Assembly (NCBI RefSeq): GCF_932274485.2
Contig: NC_065884.2
Span: 39,761,540 to 39,825,539 of the forward strand
Direction: 5' to 3'
Origin: Patella vulgata
Taxonomy: Eukaryota > Mollusca > Gastropoda > Patellidae
DNA: 64,000 bases
Below the pieces are notes generated by a model. The model worked only from the letters and a program-made list of their open reading frames with translations, had not been told where the DNA came from and ran no database searches. Positions 1 to 13,000 of this stretch are shown in pieces; the stretch's first letter is position 1; every line of letters begins with the position of its first letter. The position numbers and the translations under genes were made by a program.

Positions 1-560
1 GATCTATTCCGTCGGATTTGCTTTTAGTTAATAAACGCTTTACAGTCTGTACCGCCTTTTCAACCAAACCATTTGCCTGCGCGTGATACAGACTTGTTGT
101 TGTGTGAACAAAATTCCACTCATTAGCAAACAGTTTGAATTCATTAGATGAATACTGTGGACCATTGTCACTTTTTACTTCTGATGGTATACCGTGTCTG
201 GCAAAAATTGATTTCAAATGTAAAATGACATTAGATGACTTGGTATTATTGAGTTTAGCTATTTCATAAAATCGAGAATAGTAGTCGACTGCGATGAGAT
301 AATCGGAATTGTCCCATTGAAAAAGATCCGTTGCGATTACTTCCCATGGACGACATGGTATCCTGGATGGAATCATTGGCTCTTTCTGGTTGGATAATCT
401 GTTTTCTAAGCAAATTTCGCATTTTGAAACCATGTCAGAAATATTCTGACTGATGCCGGGCCAAAACATCACATCGCGAGCCAGTTTACGACACTTTTCA
501 ATACCTAAATGTCCTACATGAACACGTTTCAACATTTCTCTTCTAAGAGATGGTGGAATA
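1..560 (-). pseudogene. integrase region of the Ty3/gypsy fossil, cut by the window edge
   Basis: Minus-strand translation gives the usual integrase order after RNase H: a histidine/cysteine zinc-binding part around 400-540 and then the catalytic core (for example the stretch translating near YSDNGPQYSS at about 135-165). The remainder lies left of the window. Placement after RNase H fits Ty3/gypsy rather than copia. Part of the same fossil. Confidence 0.7.
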
Positions 561-576
561 ACAATGGTTTCGCCTT

Positions 577-2832
577 TCAAGATAAGTTTGTCTGATACAG
601 AAAGTTCATCTCTGTACTGCCAGTATTCACTAATATTAGCAGGTAATTGCCATTTACTATCTGGAAACCCGAAACAATAACCTTTTGTAGATCATGTAAT
701 TCAGTCTTCGTAGCTTCACATATTTCGGCTAGTTTGACATCTGTAACCGGCAAATGTAATACGATACTATGAACAAAATAATTCATCTCACTATCAAGAT
801 TTTCTTCACTACTGCTTTCTGGTAATGCGGCTCTTGATAACGTATCTGCTACTATCAGCTGCTTTCCTGGTTTGTACTGTAATGTGAAAGTATACCTCTG
901 CAGTCTCAACAACATGCGCTGAAGCCTTGGTGGCACTGCTGAAAGCGACTATTTCAAAATAAACTGTAAAGGTCTATGGTCATTTTCAACTACCACTTCT
1001 TTGCCATAGGTATATGTGTGGAATCTTTCTAGGCTAAAAAGAATTGAAAGTAATTCTTTCTCTATCTGTGCATAACGCATCTAGGCATCTGTCATGGACC
1101 TGGAAGCGTATGCAATAGGATGCCCCTCTTGCTGCAAGACTGCACCTAATCCACATTTAGAAGCATCACAACTTTTGGTGATTGGTTTTGAAACATCAAA
1201 ATACTTCAATACTGGACCTGGTTCACGTGTAAGTATTTCTTTTATTTCAACAAAAAATTTCTCTTGTTCGTGTAACCATATAAATTCCACATCTTTCTGC
1301 AGTAATGACCTTATTGGCTGAGTTATGGAAGACTTGGGTACAAATTTGGCCAGATAATTTACTGTTCCTAAAAGTCTTTCAACACCTTTCTTGTCAATTG
1401 GTGGTGGCATTTCCGATATGGCTTTGATTTTGCGCGGATCTGGCTTTATGCCATCAGCTATTAATTTATGACCTATATAACTAACCTCACGTGCAAAGAA
1501 GACACATTTATCAATATTTAAAGTCAAGTTAATTTGCTTACACCGATTCAAAACCAACTTTAGACGTTTTTCAAGTTCAAGTCGGGATTCTGCCCAAATC
1601 AAAATATCGTCAATGTCAGTTTCTACACCGGGTAAATCAAAGAAATGTTCAGCTATTCTTTTTTGAAATACTTCTTGCGCGGATTTGATGCCAAATGGCA
1701 TTCTACAGAAACAGTATCTCCCGAATGGCGAATTAAAAGTAGTAAGAAGTTGACTTGTTGTATCTAAGGCGATCTGCCAGTATCCACTATTAGTATCTAG
1801 TTTAGCAATCCACTTAGCCTTGGACATACGCGTAGTAATGTCTTCAATAGTTGGTAAATCAAAATGCTCTCTTTTGATTGCTACGTTTAAATGTCTTGGG
1901 TCGAGGCATACGCGAAGTTGACCATTCAGTTTTTCAACAACAACAAGTGAGCTAACCCAGTCGGTTGGCACATCAACTTTTTTGATGACACCCTTATTTT
2001 TCATATAACTCAGAGTTGCTTGCAGTTTTTCACGAAGCGCGACTGAGACTTTCCTGTCAGGGTTTATCACTGGAATTACAAACGGGTCAATTTTAATATG
2101 ATATGGTCTCTTTAAACAACCTAAACCATTGAAAACTGTAGGGTACTGTTTAACAACATTAGCTTTAATTTTAATGTCTAATTCAATATTATTGTCAACA
2201 TTCATAACCACTTTAATTAAACCCAGTTCTTGAGACGCCCTAAACCCCAGGAGTGGAGATTGGTTAGTTTCTGTTACATAAAACTCAAGGTTTTTATTTT
2301 CTACTTTTAAGTGGCATTTAAACTTCACAGATAGTGGATTCCCTGTGTAACTGGTTAAAGTGGACGTCGATGGTTGTTTAAAAATATTTCCATTGTCTAT
2401 TTTCTTGAAAATATCAACAGGAAGTATGTTGGCCTGAGACCCTGTATCCACTTTAAGCTTGACTGGCATGTCTTCAATTGTGACTGTAACAAAACATTCA
2501 CCTGTCTTGAACAAATCGTCACTTTTCTCTACAGAGCCGATAAACAGAAAATCAGAGTCACTTTCATTATTCTTAATTTGATGGACAGTTTTTGAACGAC
2601 AATATTTTTCATCATGATGCAGACCTTTACATCTTCTACAGGTTATACCATACGCCGGACAATTTCTCCATTCATGACGCGTTCCACACTTAAAACAATC
2701 AAATGTGTAAACCTGATACGATTTCCTTCTGGGTAAATCATATTTCTTATCGCCATACAATGTATGTTGAAGTGTCACGATACTTTTTTCTGGTAGAATT
2801 TTTGCTAAAGGAACGACTCTTCCGATTCGCAC
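577..2832 (-). pseudogene. pol region (zinc knuckles, protease, RT, RNase H) of the Ty3/gypsy fossil
   Basis: In order on the minus strand: two CCHC knuckles (CFKCGTRHEWRNC and CRRCKGLHHDEKYC), a retropepsin active-site motif (VDTGSQANILP), a reverse transcriptase with WVSSLVVVEK, IDDILIW and IGHKL blocks, and an RNase H start (ITKSCDASKCGLGAVLQQ) continued further left by YKPGKQLIVADTLSRA. This domain order is that of Metaviridae pol. The region is a broken fossil. Confidence 0.85.
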
Positions 2833-3433
2833 TAAAACCTGTTTCTTTCTGTCTCACACCATGAACACTAATATTAGCAACATCTTCATTTATGTCTTTC
2901 ATCTGTGCTTTTGAAGGTTCATCCGCACGACAAATCGATAAAGCCTTGGCCAAAGTCAGTTCTTCATGATCCTCTCGTAGCAACCTCTCTTTAATTTTTT
3001 CATTATTGGTTCCACAAATAATTCTGTCCCTTATTAATTGTTCAGTCAAATTTTCAAATTTACAGTTTTTTGCAATTAACTTCAGGTCAGTCACAAATTG
3101 ATCAATTGGTTTGTTTTTACCTTGCACACGAATATTGAACTTGTGTCTTTCAACCGTTACATTTTGTTTTGGATTACAATAACCATCAAATTTCTCAATT
3201 AAGGGTTGCAGTTTGTCTTTTTCGTCTGGTTGAGACTTAAAAGTTTCGTAGATTTCTCTTCCATCTTGACCAATCATGTAAAGAAAAGCGTTGCACTGGT
3301 CTTTTTCAGAACCATCGGACATCGCCAAGTTGAGATATAACTGAATCGTTTGCTTCAACCTGCGCCATCGCTCTGATCTATTACTGTCATTGAAATCTAA
3401 TTCTGATGGTTGTTTCAAATTCAAATAGTCCAT
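2747..3433 (-). pseudogene. gag region of the Ty3/gypsy fossil
   Basis: The likely start is the methionine of MDYLNLKQPSELDF, shortly after the primer-binding site; an upstream methionine lies inside the LTR and is not a natural start. The product is hydrophilic and helical, with a retrotransposon-gag-like block (FNIRVQGKNKPIDQFVTDLK) in its middle. It overlaps the pol region in another frame; families of this kind are known to use frameshifting or read-through at this point. Part of a fossil. Confidence 0.75.
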
Positions 3434-3492
3434 TATTGTGAATAAACTAACCTCACTTCTTATTGATGTGGTTTTATTCACTGCGACAAATG

Positions 3493-3512
3493 GGTTACAT
3501 TTTCTGACACCA
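3493..3512 (-). promoter_or_regulatory. primer-binding site of the Ty3/gypsy fossil
   Basis: The minus strand reads TGGTGTCAGAA immediately after an LTR ending in TTACA, the usual position and TGG start of a tRNA primer-binding site. The tRNA species was not identified. Confidence 0.5.
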
Positions 3513-3670
3513 TGTAACAATATAAATATAGACAAGAAAATCACACGATGCAGGCAAGATGCACGTGCAAAAACTGAGTGACAATATCAGGCGTAACCAA
3601 CCGAGCACATATCTGATCGGCTACATGCTTACAAAACCAGTCGATAAATTTTTAACATGATAATACTACA
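3513..3670 (-). repeat. probable 5' LTR of the Ty3/gypsy fossil
   Basis: On the minus strand the segment would begin TGTAGTATT and end GTTACA, directly followed by the primer-binding site. The inner boundary is well supported by the adjacent site. The outer boundary is a guess from the TG...CA rule, because the partner LTR is outside the window. Confidence 0.45.
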
Positions 3671-3952
3671 CTAAGTAATATGAAGTTAGTTTATACTTGG
3701 GCCTAAGACTTAAAATTTAATACTACCAAATTAAAGTACAAATTATTTTTAGCTCTTTTTTTCAAAAGTTATTATTTGTATTTGATCTACCTACTTATGG
3801 CTATGCAGTATTGTAACCATACACAGTGTGGTTGTTGCTTTTCACAAACGATAAATTTTGAGTAAGCTTACCCGTTATAATGAAAGTTATATCATAATGT
3901 TACAATTAATGAATTTTATAATAATCAGTAATATAGTTTGTTTACTTTTCAG
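3671..3952. other. unassigned sequence before exon 1
   Basis: AT-rich sequence between the retroelement and the first recognised splice acceptor. No repeat, open frame or promoter was recognised. Because exon 1 starts with a splice acceptor, this should be intron or upstream sequence of the USP44/49-like gene. Confidence 0.4.
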
Positions 3953-4084
3953 ACAGAATGAAATAATGGCTCAAGAATGGAAGTTTGTAGTCATTTAAAT
4001 AAACTGCATTTAGGAACTAACACTACTATTCTAAATCCTGAAAAATGGCTTTGTTTTATTTGTGGTACTACAGAGAGTGTCTGG
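3953..4084 (+). CDS. USP44/USP49: USP44/49-like exon with start codon (residues 1-36)
   Basis: The acceptor is TTTACTTTTCAG at 3941-3952 and the donor GTAATA is at 4085. Coding starts at 3977 (context AAGAATGG) and gives [10 protein letters not shown] and then [19 protein letters not shown], the first half of the ZnF-UBP finger. The two upstream ATGs (in ACAGAATGAAATAATGG) open only very short frames. The acceptor implies an upstream non-coding exon that I could not find. A pearl-like element begins about 65 bases after the donor. Confidence 0.88.
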
Positions 4085-7000
4085 GTAATATTATTATGAA
4101 AGTATATATCGTCGTTGGGCGTAAAAAATCTTGTAACTCAATTTTCCTGGTTTTTATACGCCCACATTGAAATGTGGTCGTTTATTGTTGTCGCCCCGTC
4201 CGGCGTCCACAATTGCTTGTGGATGCTCTATAGGCTAAAGTTAATATCTGATTGACTTTAAATTTATACACAGTGTTTAAGGTCATGAGACGAAGAAGCC
4301 TATTGATTTTCAGTGATTTTCGATAATTACTGCCAGAGTTACGCCCCTTGATCACTTCAAAAAATCTTGTGGATGCTCTAGAGGTCAAAGTTAATATCCG
4401 ATTGACTTTACATTTATACACAGTGTTTAAGGTCATGAGACGAAGAAGCCTATTGATTTTCAGCGATTTTCGATAATTACTGCCAGAGTTATGGCCCTTG
4501 ATCACTTCAAAAAATTTTGTGGAGGCTCTAGAGGTCAAAGTTAATATCCGATTGACTTAAAATTTATAGTTATACACAGTGTTTAAGGTCATGAAACGAA
4601 GAAGCCCATTGATTTTCAACGATTTTCGATAATTACTGCCAGAGTTACACATGTATGGCCCTTAATCACTTCAAAAAATCTTGTGGACGCTCTAGAGGTC
4701 AAAGTTAATATCCGAATGACTATAAATTTATACACAGTGTTTAAGGTCATGAGACAAAGATATTGATATTGATATTCAGTGACATCCGATAATTACTGCC
4801 AGAGTTATGGCCCTTGATCACTTTGAAAAATCTTGTGGACACTCTAGAGGCTAAAGTTAATATCCGATTGGCTTTAAATTGATACACAGTGTTTAAGGTT
4901 ATGAGACGAAGAAGCCTATTGATTTTCAGCGATTTCTGATAATTTTTGCCAGAGTTATGGCCCTTGATCACTTTGAAAATTCTTGTGGACGCTCAAGAGG
5001 TCAAAGTTAATATCTGATTGACTTTAAATGTATACACAGTGTTAAAAGTCAGTACGATAAACAGCATAGTTCCAATTATCCATTTAATCGTTAAATCGTG
5101 AAGCAAAGTTATGCAGTAAATCGGCTCACAATCCACGAAAGATCACAGGCTAGCGATGCCATCTAGAGTTGATTATGGTCTGGATAGGTTAATTATGTCT
5201 AATTAATAATTTAGATAACATTTCAGGCCTAAAGAAAGACCTGTAATAGACAGATTTAGCTCTTGCATAATGTATGTTTAAGAGTAACAACTCATTAAGT
5301 AATTATCAGAAAATCATTAGAATTTTTTTTTTTAAAGTTCTGCTCCATGCTAATGTTTAGTATTCGAAACATTTAATGTCATGGATTTAGCTTTTCAAGT
5401 TATCAAAATTCATTGAAAATCAATATACTTGTTCGCCCCAAGACCTTAAAGCGGAAATTGCAAATTTTTAAATTATATTTTTAAAATTTATTAAAATAAA
5501 GCCTGAAAATAGATGGTATCCATAAACAGTCCTACCTTGTTAAAGAATAATCCTATTAAATCTATAATTCACTATTGCCAGCTGAGAAATTGGCAAAAAT
5601 ATCATTTTCCTCTTCTTTTTTAAGAGCCACTTTCTGTAAGAATCAGGCAAGGCCCTTAAGTGACCACCTTCAAATTCTCTAATTTTTCAACATAATGTAC
5701 CATTTAGTACTACAATCACAATTCTAAAAAAAAAATCGTTAATTTTTGTCGGTTGTTGAGATATGGGAGCTTGGAAATTGACCCAAATTTTCAAAAACAG
5801 CTTTTGGAGAATTTTAACTGAAAAATTACAACAAAGTACATGGTTACCCGTAGGTTATTTGGGTGGTTCTTGTTATCTGCTATGAGTAGAGATGAAAAAT
5901 AGTGAAAAACCTGTGGGATACTTTTGGCTTACCAAAGTGTCATGGCTCAAAAGTGCGCGAAAATGAATTTTCGAGCTTTTTTCAATGGTCATTTTCTCCA
6001 AAAGCCTTTGGTATCCCATAATTTCCTTTTGTGATATTGCAAGACTACCTACATAATGTCTCTAAAATGCAAAAACATTCATGGGACAGTAAAGGCTTTT
6101 GGATATATTTCAATTCAAAAATAATTTTTGTGTCCATTTTAACACTCTTTGTAGCCCCATAATGGCTGATGCCCCGCCTTTACAAAAAAAAAAACAACAC
6201 TTAAATTAAACCTTAAACATAAAAATATTATTTTTTAAGGAGAAACCTATTTGTAGCCCCATAATGGCTGATGCCCCATGTTTATAAAAAAAAAAAAAAA
6301 ACTAAAATTAAACCTAAAACATAAAAATGTTATTTTTTAAGGAGAAACCTATGGGATACTGACCTACTCCTTTAAAAAAAACTAATCTTTTGTAACATGT
6401 TTTTACAAAAAAAAACTTTACTTTGACCTTGAACTTGACCCTGTGGCCCACGTGACCTTGAGATGACCTTTTATTAAAAATTTAGCCCTACACAATATCA
6501 AAAATTGAAGGCAAAATTTGAATTATTTGTCTGTAAAATCAAGGACATTTCAATCGGAAATGAAATGAAGTGAATTGGGTTTAACGTCCTACTGTTTTGC
6601 TCCTAAACTGGGCTAGTGAAGACGAGCATACGCCATACAGTGTGCTATGAGGGACATTTTGCTCGGGCAGCGACGCTACGGCCTACTCTTATATCAAACT
6701 CAAACTGCCAAGGGATCTTTTACGTTCACACTAATGTGTGCACAGGACCTCAGTTTTTTGTCCCATCCGAACGACTAGACAGCTGTCCCTGTCATCCCTC
6801 CGTCCTGCATCACTGACAAGGGGAGACAACGCCGGAAAAATCTGGATGAACTTTGTCGGCCAATGCAGGGATCGTACACCCAACCTCCAGGCTAGCGAGC
6901 CAGTGCCTTACCCACCGTGATCCCCTCATTTCAATAGGAGAAACTTACTTGAATATTGACCTACTTAGTTAATAATTAATATTTTATTATACCATGTTTT

Positions 7001-10000
7001 TTTTAACTTTAAAAATAGCAGTGGACGCTTATAAGGCTAGTCTCCAGATCCACTCAGTTGATTTCATATTTATATTTTTGCTATTTATTTCTTGCAATGT
7101 CTGTGGGTTTCTGTTTGTGTGGGGGGACTTTGACTTTGACATGCTTGTTATTTTGATGTCAATTTGGAAAATTGTCAGCGCCAAGTAGTCATATTATGTT
7201 TGTATGGCATGATGATACATTACCTATGGAAGAAGAACTTTGCCAATATTATTTCAATGTAACCGCTGCAAAATGCTTATTTTTGTTTTACAGATTGCAA
7301 TGTCATGGTGTTAAAATTCAATAATACAAAATACGGTATAATTGTTATTTTGCACATTACACTTCTCCGTTCTGCATTTTGCATTATTGACAAATATCAT
7401 TTGAATACAGAAAAAAGTCTGGACTAAGACGGAAATTAATAATTTAAGGTCAAGGTCAGTAGATGGAGGCCGAGATCAGACTGGCATACAATAAGTCACC
7501 ATACAATAAGCTGACTTGCCATGTAATAAGGGCAGCTGTCTAGTCATTCGGATGGGATAAAAAACGGAGGTCCTGTGTACACTTTGGTGTGCACATAAAA
7601 GTTCTGTTGGAATTCAATATAAGAGTAGGCTATAGCTCTGGTGTCCAGGCAAAATTTCTCTCATAACACACTGTATGGCGTATGGCCGTCTTCATTAGCC
7701 CATTGGAGCAGAACAGTAAGACTTGTCAGACCCTCCGTCCGGCATCACTGACAAGGGGAAAAATAAATGCTCAAAGTCAAAGCCGGGTGGTACAAAACTC
7801 TTATTAAATGACAGGGTAAAATACCTGCGGGGTAAATATATTGTGTTCCTTTTCACTAAAAAGCATGTATGTAAATAATTTTCTGGCGCATTTATATTTA
7901 CAAACATGTACCCTGAAAAAAAGATTATTAAAGTTGAAATGAAGGGTTTGGGTAGGTGGTATGAAGTAAAAATACAGGGCTTATAGAAGGGGCGGATTAG
8001 CTATACTGGGAGCATGATTTCATTGAAGTCATGGTCATTCAGCAAATGCTAGCTTGACTCGCCCATATTGCTTGACAAGTCGACTTATATTGTACGGTGA
8101 CTTACATATCCCTGAAGCAATGACCCAAGAAATCCCTCTTTGCCCATTGCTGGATTGGCTTCTGATACTTGAGTGTGTCTGTTCTTCCTGTTCAATCAAA
8201 TCTATCCCAAGTACAACCCGTCGTTTAATCTTAAAACTTTGGACAGTGATTTAAGGTATTAAAAATGGTGAAAATATTGTTCGTCTTCAAACAGTATTGT
8301 TTACATTGTATCCATGGTTATAGCCTCGTTTGTCACGCAATTAGTTTTTCTGCAGTATTCTGTGATGCACTGGTTAATTGAGCATAATAAATTCTTGAGT
8401 CATGTTGTAACGTTATGTAAACATATTTGGTCCAATTTCGAGCTCTGTTTATAGCGTAATGATGTGATGATGCCCTTATGGCTGCTCTCAGTTTTGTGTG
8501 TCTACAAAGTTAAGCTATTAAATCATATTGCCTGTTTATAAAAGTGGTACCAGTGTGTTTCTCATGTAGCAGAGAATCTTATGATGCAGTTTTGTGGTAA
8601 CGTTGTATTTTAACTTTGAAGAATTTGACAATTTTATATTATTTCAACTGATCAGCAATGGCAAGTCAAGCATGAAATCACTGACTGAGTTTAGGTCGTT
8701 ACTAAATTTAGCAGTGTGTTTACAAGTTTCACTACTGACAACTCTCTCTGACTTTTATGGGGAACAATTGCTGCCAAATCAACATTTTATTTATGGCGAG
8801 GAATGAGCGCCAAAACTGTTGTCAAACTTACTCAAGAGACCAACTGCTGTCCTTGCGAGACTTTAACCCACTTAAAAAGACACATATAGACTATCTTAAA
8901 ACTCTTACAAGTAACATAACGAATTTTCAGAAAACAAGGAGAGGGTGTTCCTCGGGAAAAAATAGAAAGCATCGTATTAGTGTGATAACTTTTCCCCCAT
9001 ATGGAAACGACCGAGCTGTTCCCGGTAAACCTAATTTAAGCAACCTTATTCAAATAAACTGTCCGAAGGCGTTGCAAGAACCTTCACGTAAAGAATGTGG
9101 TCTAAAACTTTGTTTGCTAAACGCTCGTTCTGTGCGGAATAAATCAATTGAATTGAACAAATTTATTTGTGAAAATGAGTTTGATCTATTCGCAGTAACC
9201 GAAACATGGCTCAGTGGTGATAGCGAAGGCCCTGTGCTATCTTCCCTGATACCTAAGGGTTATTCAATACTTCATAAACCCAGATTAACAGGAAGAGGTG
9301 GTGGTGTAGCACTGATTTTTAAAACCGCCCTCAAAGTGCAGAGACATAAACAATTTTCTTACTCGTCTTTCGAATATCTTGAGTGTATCCTGAATTCTAA
9401 AGTTTCAATAATTGTTATTTATCGTCCTCCGAATCGCAATACCAGTCCACAATTTATTGAAGATTTTTCAGACCTGTTAAACAAATTATCAACCTCAAAT
9501 CTTGAACTTTTGATTACCGGTGATTTTAATATACATCTGGACAAGAAGGACGACTCATTGGCTGTTCAGTTTGAAGATGTTATCAAATCCCATTCCTTGT
9601 TACAGCATGTCAATACTGCTACCCATGTTCGTGGCCATATTTTGGACCTCATCCTTACTAGAGAAGACGGGTTATCAGTTCACAATGTGGAGGTTACGAA
9701 TAAACTTCTATCTGATCATTTCGCACTTACAATGAACCTCAATATTAAACGAGCTACTATCTCTACTAGACAGATAACTTATCGTAAATTTAAATCAATG
9801 AATTCTGACGAATTCAGATCGTCATTGGATTTTTCTCGGATATCAGAAACCGCATCGATACAAAATGTTCATCAAAAAGCTGTTCATTTCAATGAATGTA
9901 TCCAGTATGTGTTAGATCAGGTTGTTCCAATTCAGACTAAAACTATCAAGGTCAGACCAGGGAATGTGTGGTTTAATGAAGAGATACGTGAGGCAAAACG

Positions 10001-13000
10001 GGGGCGTAATAGGGCGGAGAGAAAATGGCGACAGACAGGTTTAGTAGTTCATAGGGAAATTTATCACGCGGCAAAAGTTAGTGTTACGCGTCTTATTGAA
10101 AACTCAAAAGCTTCATATTATAAAGACAAGATAGAAACTAGTAATAATTCTAAAGAACTTTATATGGTTGTTAATTCTCTTCTTGACCACAACCATGGTG
10201 TCAAAATATTACCCTCCGTAAATAATTTGTACTTGCCAACTCGATTCTCAGAATATTTTGAAAGTAAAATTCTTAATATTAGGAATAATTTCACTGATAA
10301 AAATTCCATTCATGACCATGAGAAAAACATTTCGAGTGCTCTGGACAGATTTGAAATATTGTCTCAGGACGAAATCTCTCGTGTCATCAAATCTATGGCA
10401 ACAAAATCATGTGCCTTGGACCCATTGCCAACACAGATACTGAAAGATCAGCTTCCGGTATTACTCCCGACTATTTGTGACATCATAAACTCTTCGTTTA
10501 GAACCGGAACATTCCCAGATATCTATAAACATGCCAATGTAATCCCTCTCATTAAGAAACCCTCGCTTGATCCAAACCAAGTCAAGAACTATAGGCCGGT
10601 ATCCAACCTAAGTTTTGTGTCGAAAGTTCTAGAGAAATGCATCGCAAAACAATTGATTGGTTATATATCTGAATTTAGTCTTCTCAGCACCTATCAAAGC
10701 GCCTACCGTCAATATCATAGCACAGAAACTGCACTGTTAAAAGTACAAAATGACATTCTCTTGTCCATTGATAATCAAAGCTGTGTGTTTTTGCTGCTTT
10801 TAGATCTTTCTGCAGCATTTGACACAGTTGACCACAAGGTGCTGTTCTCGCGACTTGCTGGTGAATTTGGTGTAACTGGTTTAGCTCTCGAACTACTTAA
10901 ATCTTATTTAACAAATCGTTCCCAATCTGTCATTATACACAACAATCTGACAAAAAAGATCTGAGCTTCTGTGTACCGCAGGGCTCAGTTTTAGGCCCAA
11001 TTTTGTTTAGCATATACACCACCCCATTGTCCAAAATTATTGAGAAACATGGTCTGCAGTTCCAACTTTACGCAGATGACACTCAGTTGTACCTGTCGTT
11101 TAAACCCTCTCTGCCTGGAGATTTCAATACATCAAAATATCAAATTGAAGAGTGTATTAGTGAAATTTGTGTATGGATGGGAATCAATTTCCTTAAACTG
11201 AACCACGAAAAGACTGAATATATTCTTTTTGGATCAAACAATTTAGTATCTAAGTTTGATAAAGGTGTTTTCACTCTTAGTTGGTGAGCATGAAATAATC
11301 CCAACATCTTCAGTCTGTAACATTGGTGTTATCTTTGACAGTGAACTATCCATGGAGAAACAAATTAGCAATATTTGCAGATCTTGTTATTTTCAACTGA
11401 GGAATATAAGTAAAATCAGTAAAAATTTGCCAGTTGAGTCCATCAAAACTGTTGTTCAGGCGCTTGTCACATCACGATTAGATCAATGTAATTCGTTACT
11501 TATTGGTTTACCATCTCGTCTCACTGATAAATTGCAAAAGGTTCAGAACGCTGCAGCTCGACTCATTACCAGATGTAAATATAATGATCATATCACCCCT
11601 ATTTTAATTCAACTTCACTGGTTACCCATTGTTTTTAGAATTCAATATAAGGTCATTCTTTTAACTTTTAAATGTTTAAATCATATGGCACCGTTGTATT
11701 TATCGTCGCTTTTAGATACATATTCCCCTACTCGTACATTGAGGTCCTCAAGTGACCATTATTCACTTGTCTGTAAAACAGCTAGACTGAAAACTTACGG
11801 TGAACGATCGTTTACAGTGCAGGCCCCTAAACTGTGGAATAAGCTCCCACTTACTCTCAGAAGTTCTACCTCTTTATCGAGTTTTAAATCGCAATTGAAA
11901 ACACTTTTATTCAAACAAGCTTTTGATTTATAGATTTATTTTTACTGTTTTAATTTTATACAATTATTATAGATTTTTAAACGTATGTTTTATTTTTTAT
12001 ATTTTTTTATGTAATATTTATTGTACAGAGCATCTGAACACATTTTGTGAAAGCGTGCGCTATATAAATGATGATAATAATAATAATAATAATGATATTG
12101 TTAATCTGACTATTGACAAGTCATTATTTGGAACAGAAATTTGCCTCCATTACAGCAGTGTTAATTGGGATTAGCTCTAATCAAACAAAACACTGCGAGG
12201 AGTATGGGTGACTTATTGTATGCCTGCTTGATCTCGGCCCCCATTTATGTACCTTGACCTTGTAGATTGATCGCGTAAATTATTATTTTCCGTCCTAGTC
12301 CGACTTTTTTCCATGTGCGAATGAGATTCAGTAAAAAGGCATTCGTCTATAATGCAAAATGCAGAATCGAGAAGTGTAATGTGCAAAATAACTATTATAC
12401 TGTATTTTGTATTATTGAAAAGTGTATTCTGAATTTCAACACTGTGACATTGGTATTGTGGAGCAATAGAAATTGCAAATTGTAAAACTATAAAAATAGG
12501 TATTTTGAACTGCTGACATTTGCATTTTGCACTGGTAACATTGAAATAATATTGGTAACATTGAAATGATATTAGCAACATTATTCTTCCATAGGTAATG
12601 GGTCATCATGCCATACAATCATAATATGACTACTAATTGGTGCGGACTAATTTTTCAAATTGACATTAAAACAACAAGCATGTCAAAGTCAAAGTCACCC
12701 CATTTTACCTTATAGTAAATGTAGGAGGACCATGCCACACACAAACAGAAATCCTCTAGACAAACCCACAGACATTGCAAGAAATAAAAAGCAAAGTATA
12801 AATATGAAATCAACTAAGTGGATCCGGAGACTAGCCTTATAAGCGTCCACTGCTATTTTTAAAGTTAAAAAATCCATGGTATAATAAAATATTAATTATT
12901 AACTAAGTAGGTCAATATTCAAGTAAGTTTCTCCTATTGAAATGTCCTTGATTTTACAGACAAATAATTAAAATTATACCTTCAATTTTTGATATTGTGT

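Larger units (their letters stand above)
1..3670 (-). mobile_element. Ty3/gypsy LTR retroelement fossil, 3' end outside the window
   Basis: Read from right to left on the minus strand it shows a short LTR candidate, a primer-binding site, gag, a region with two zinc knuckles and an aspartic protease, reverse transcriptase, RNase H, and an integrase that runs off the left edge. The reverse transcriptase carries the Ty3-type core IDDILIW and the downstream block MPFGIKSA, which places it in Metaviridae, near the K02A2.6-like group common in molluscs. It is a broken copy with a handful of breaks, so of moderate age. The second LTR would lie left of base 1, so LTR divergence cannot be judged. It lies antisense to, and about 280 bases upstream of, the first recognised exon of the host gene. 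Confidence 0.9.
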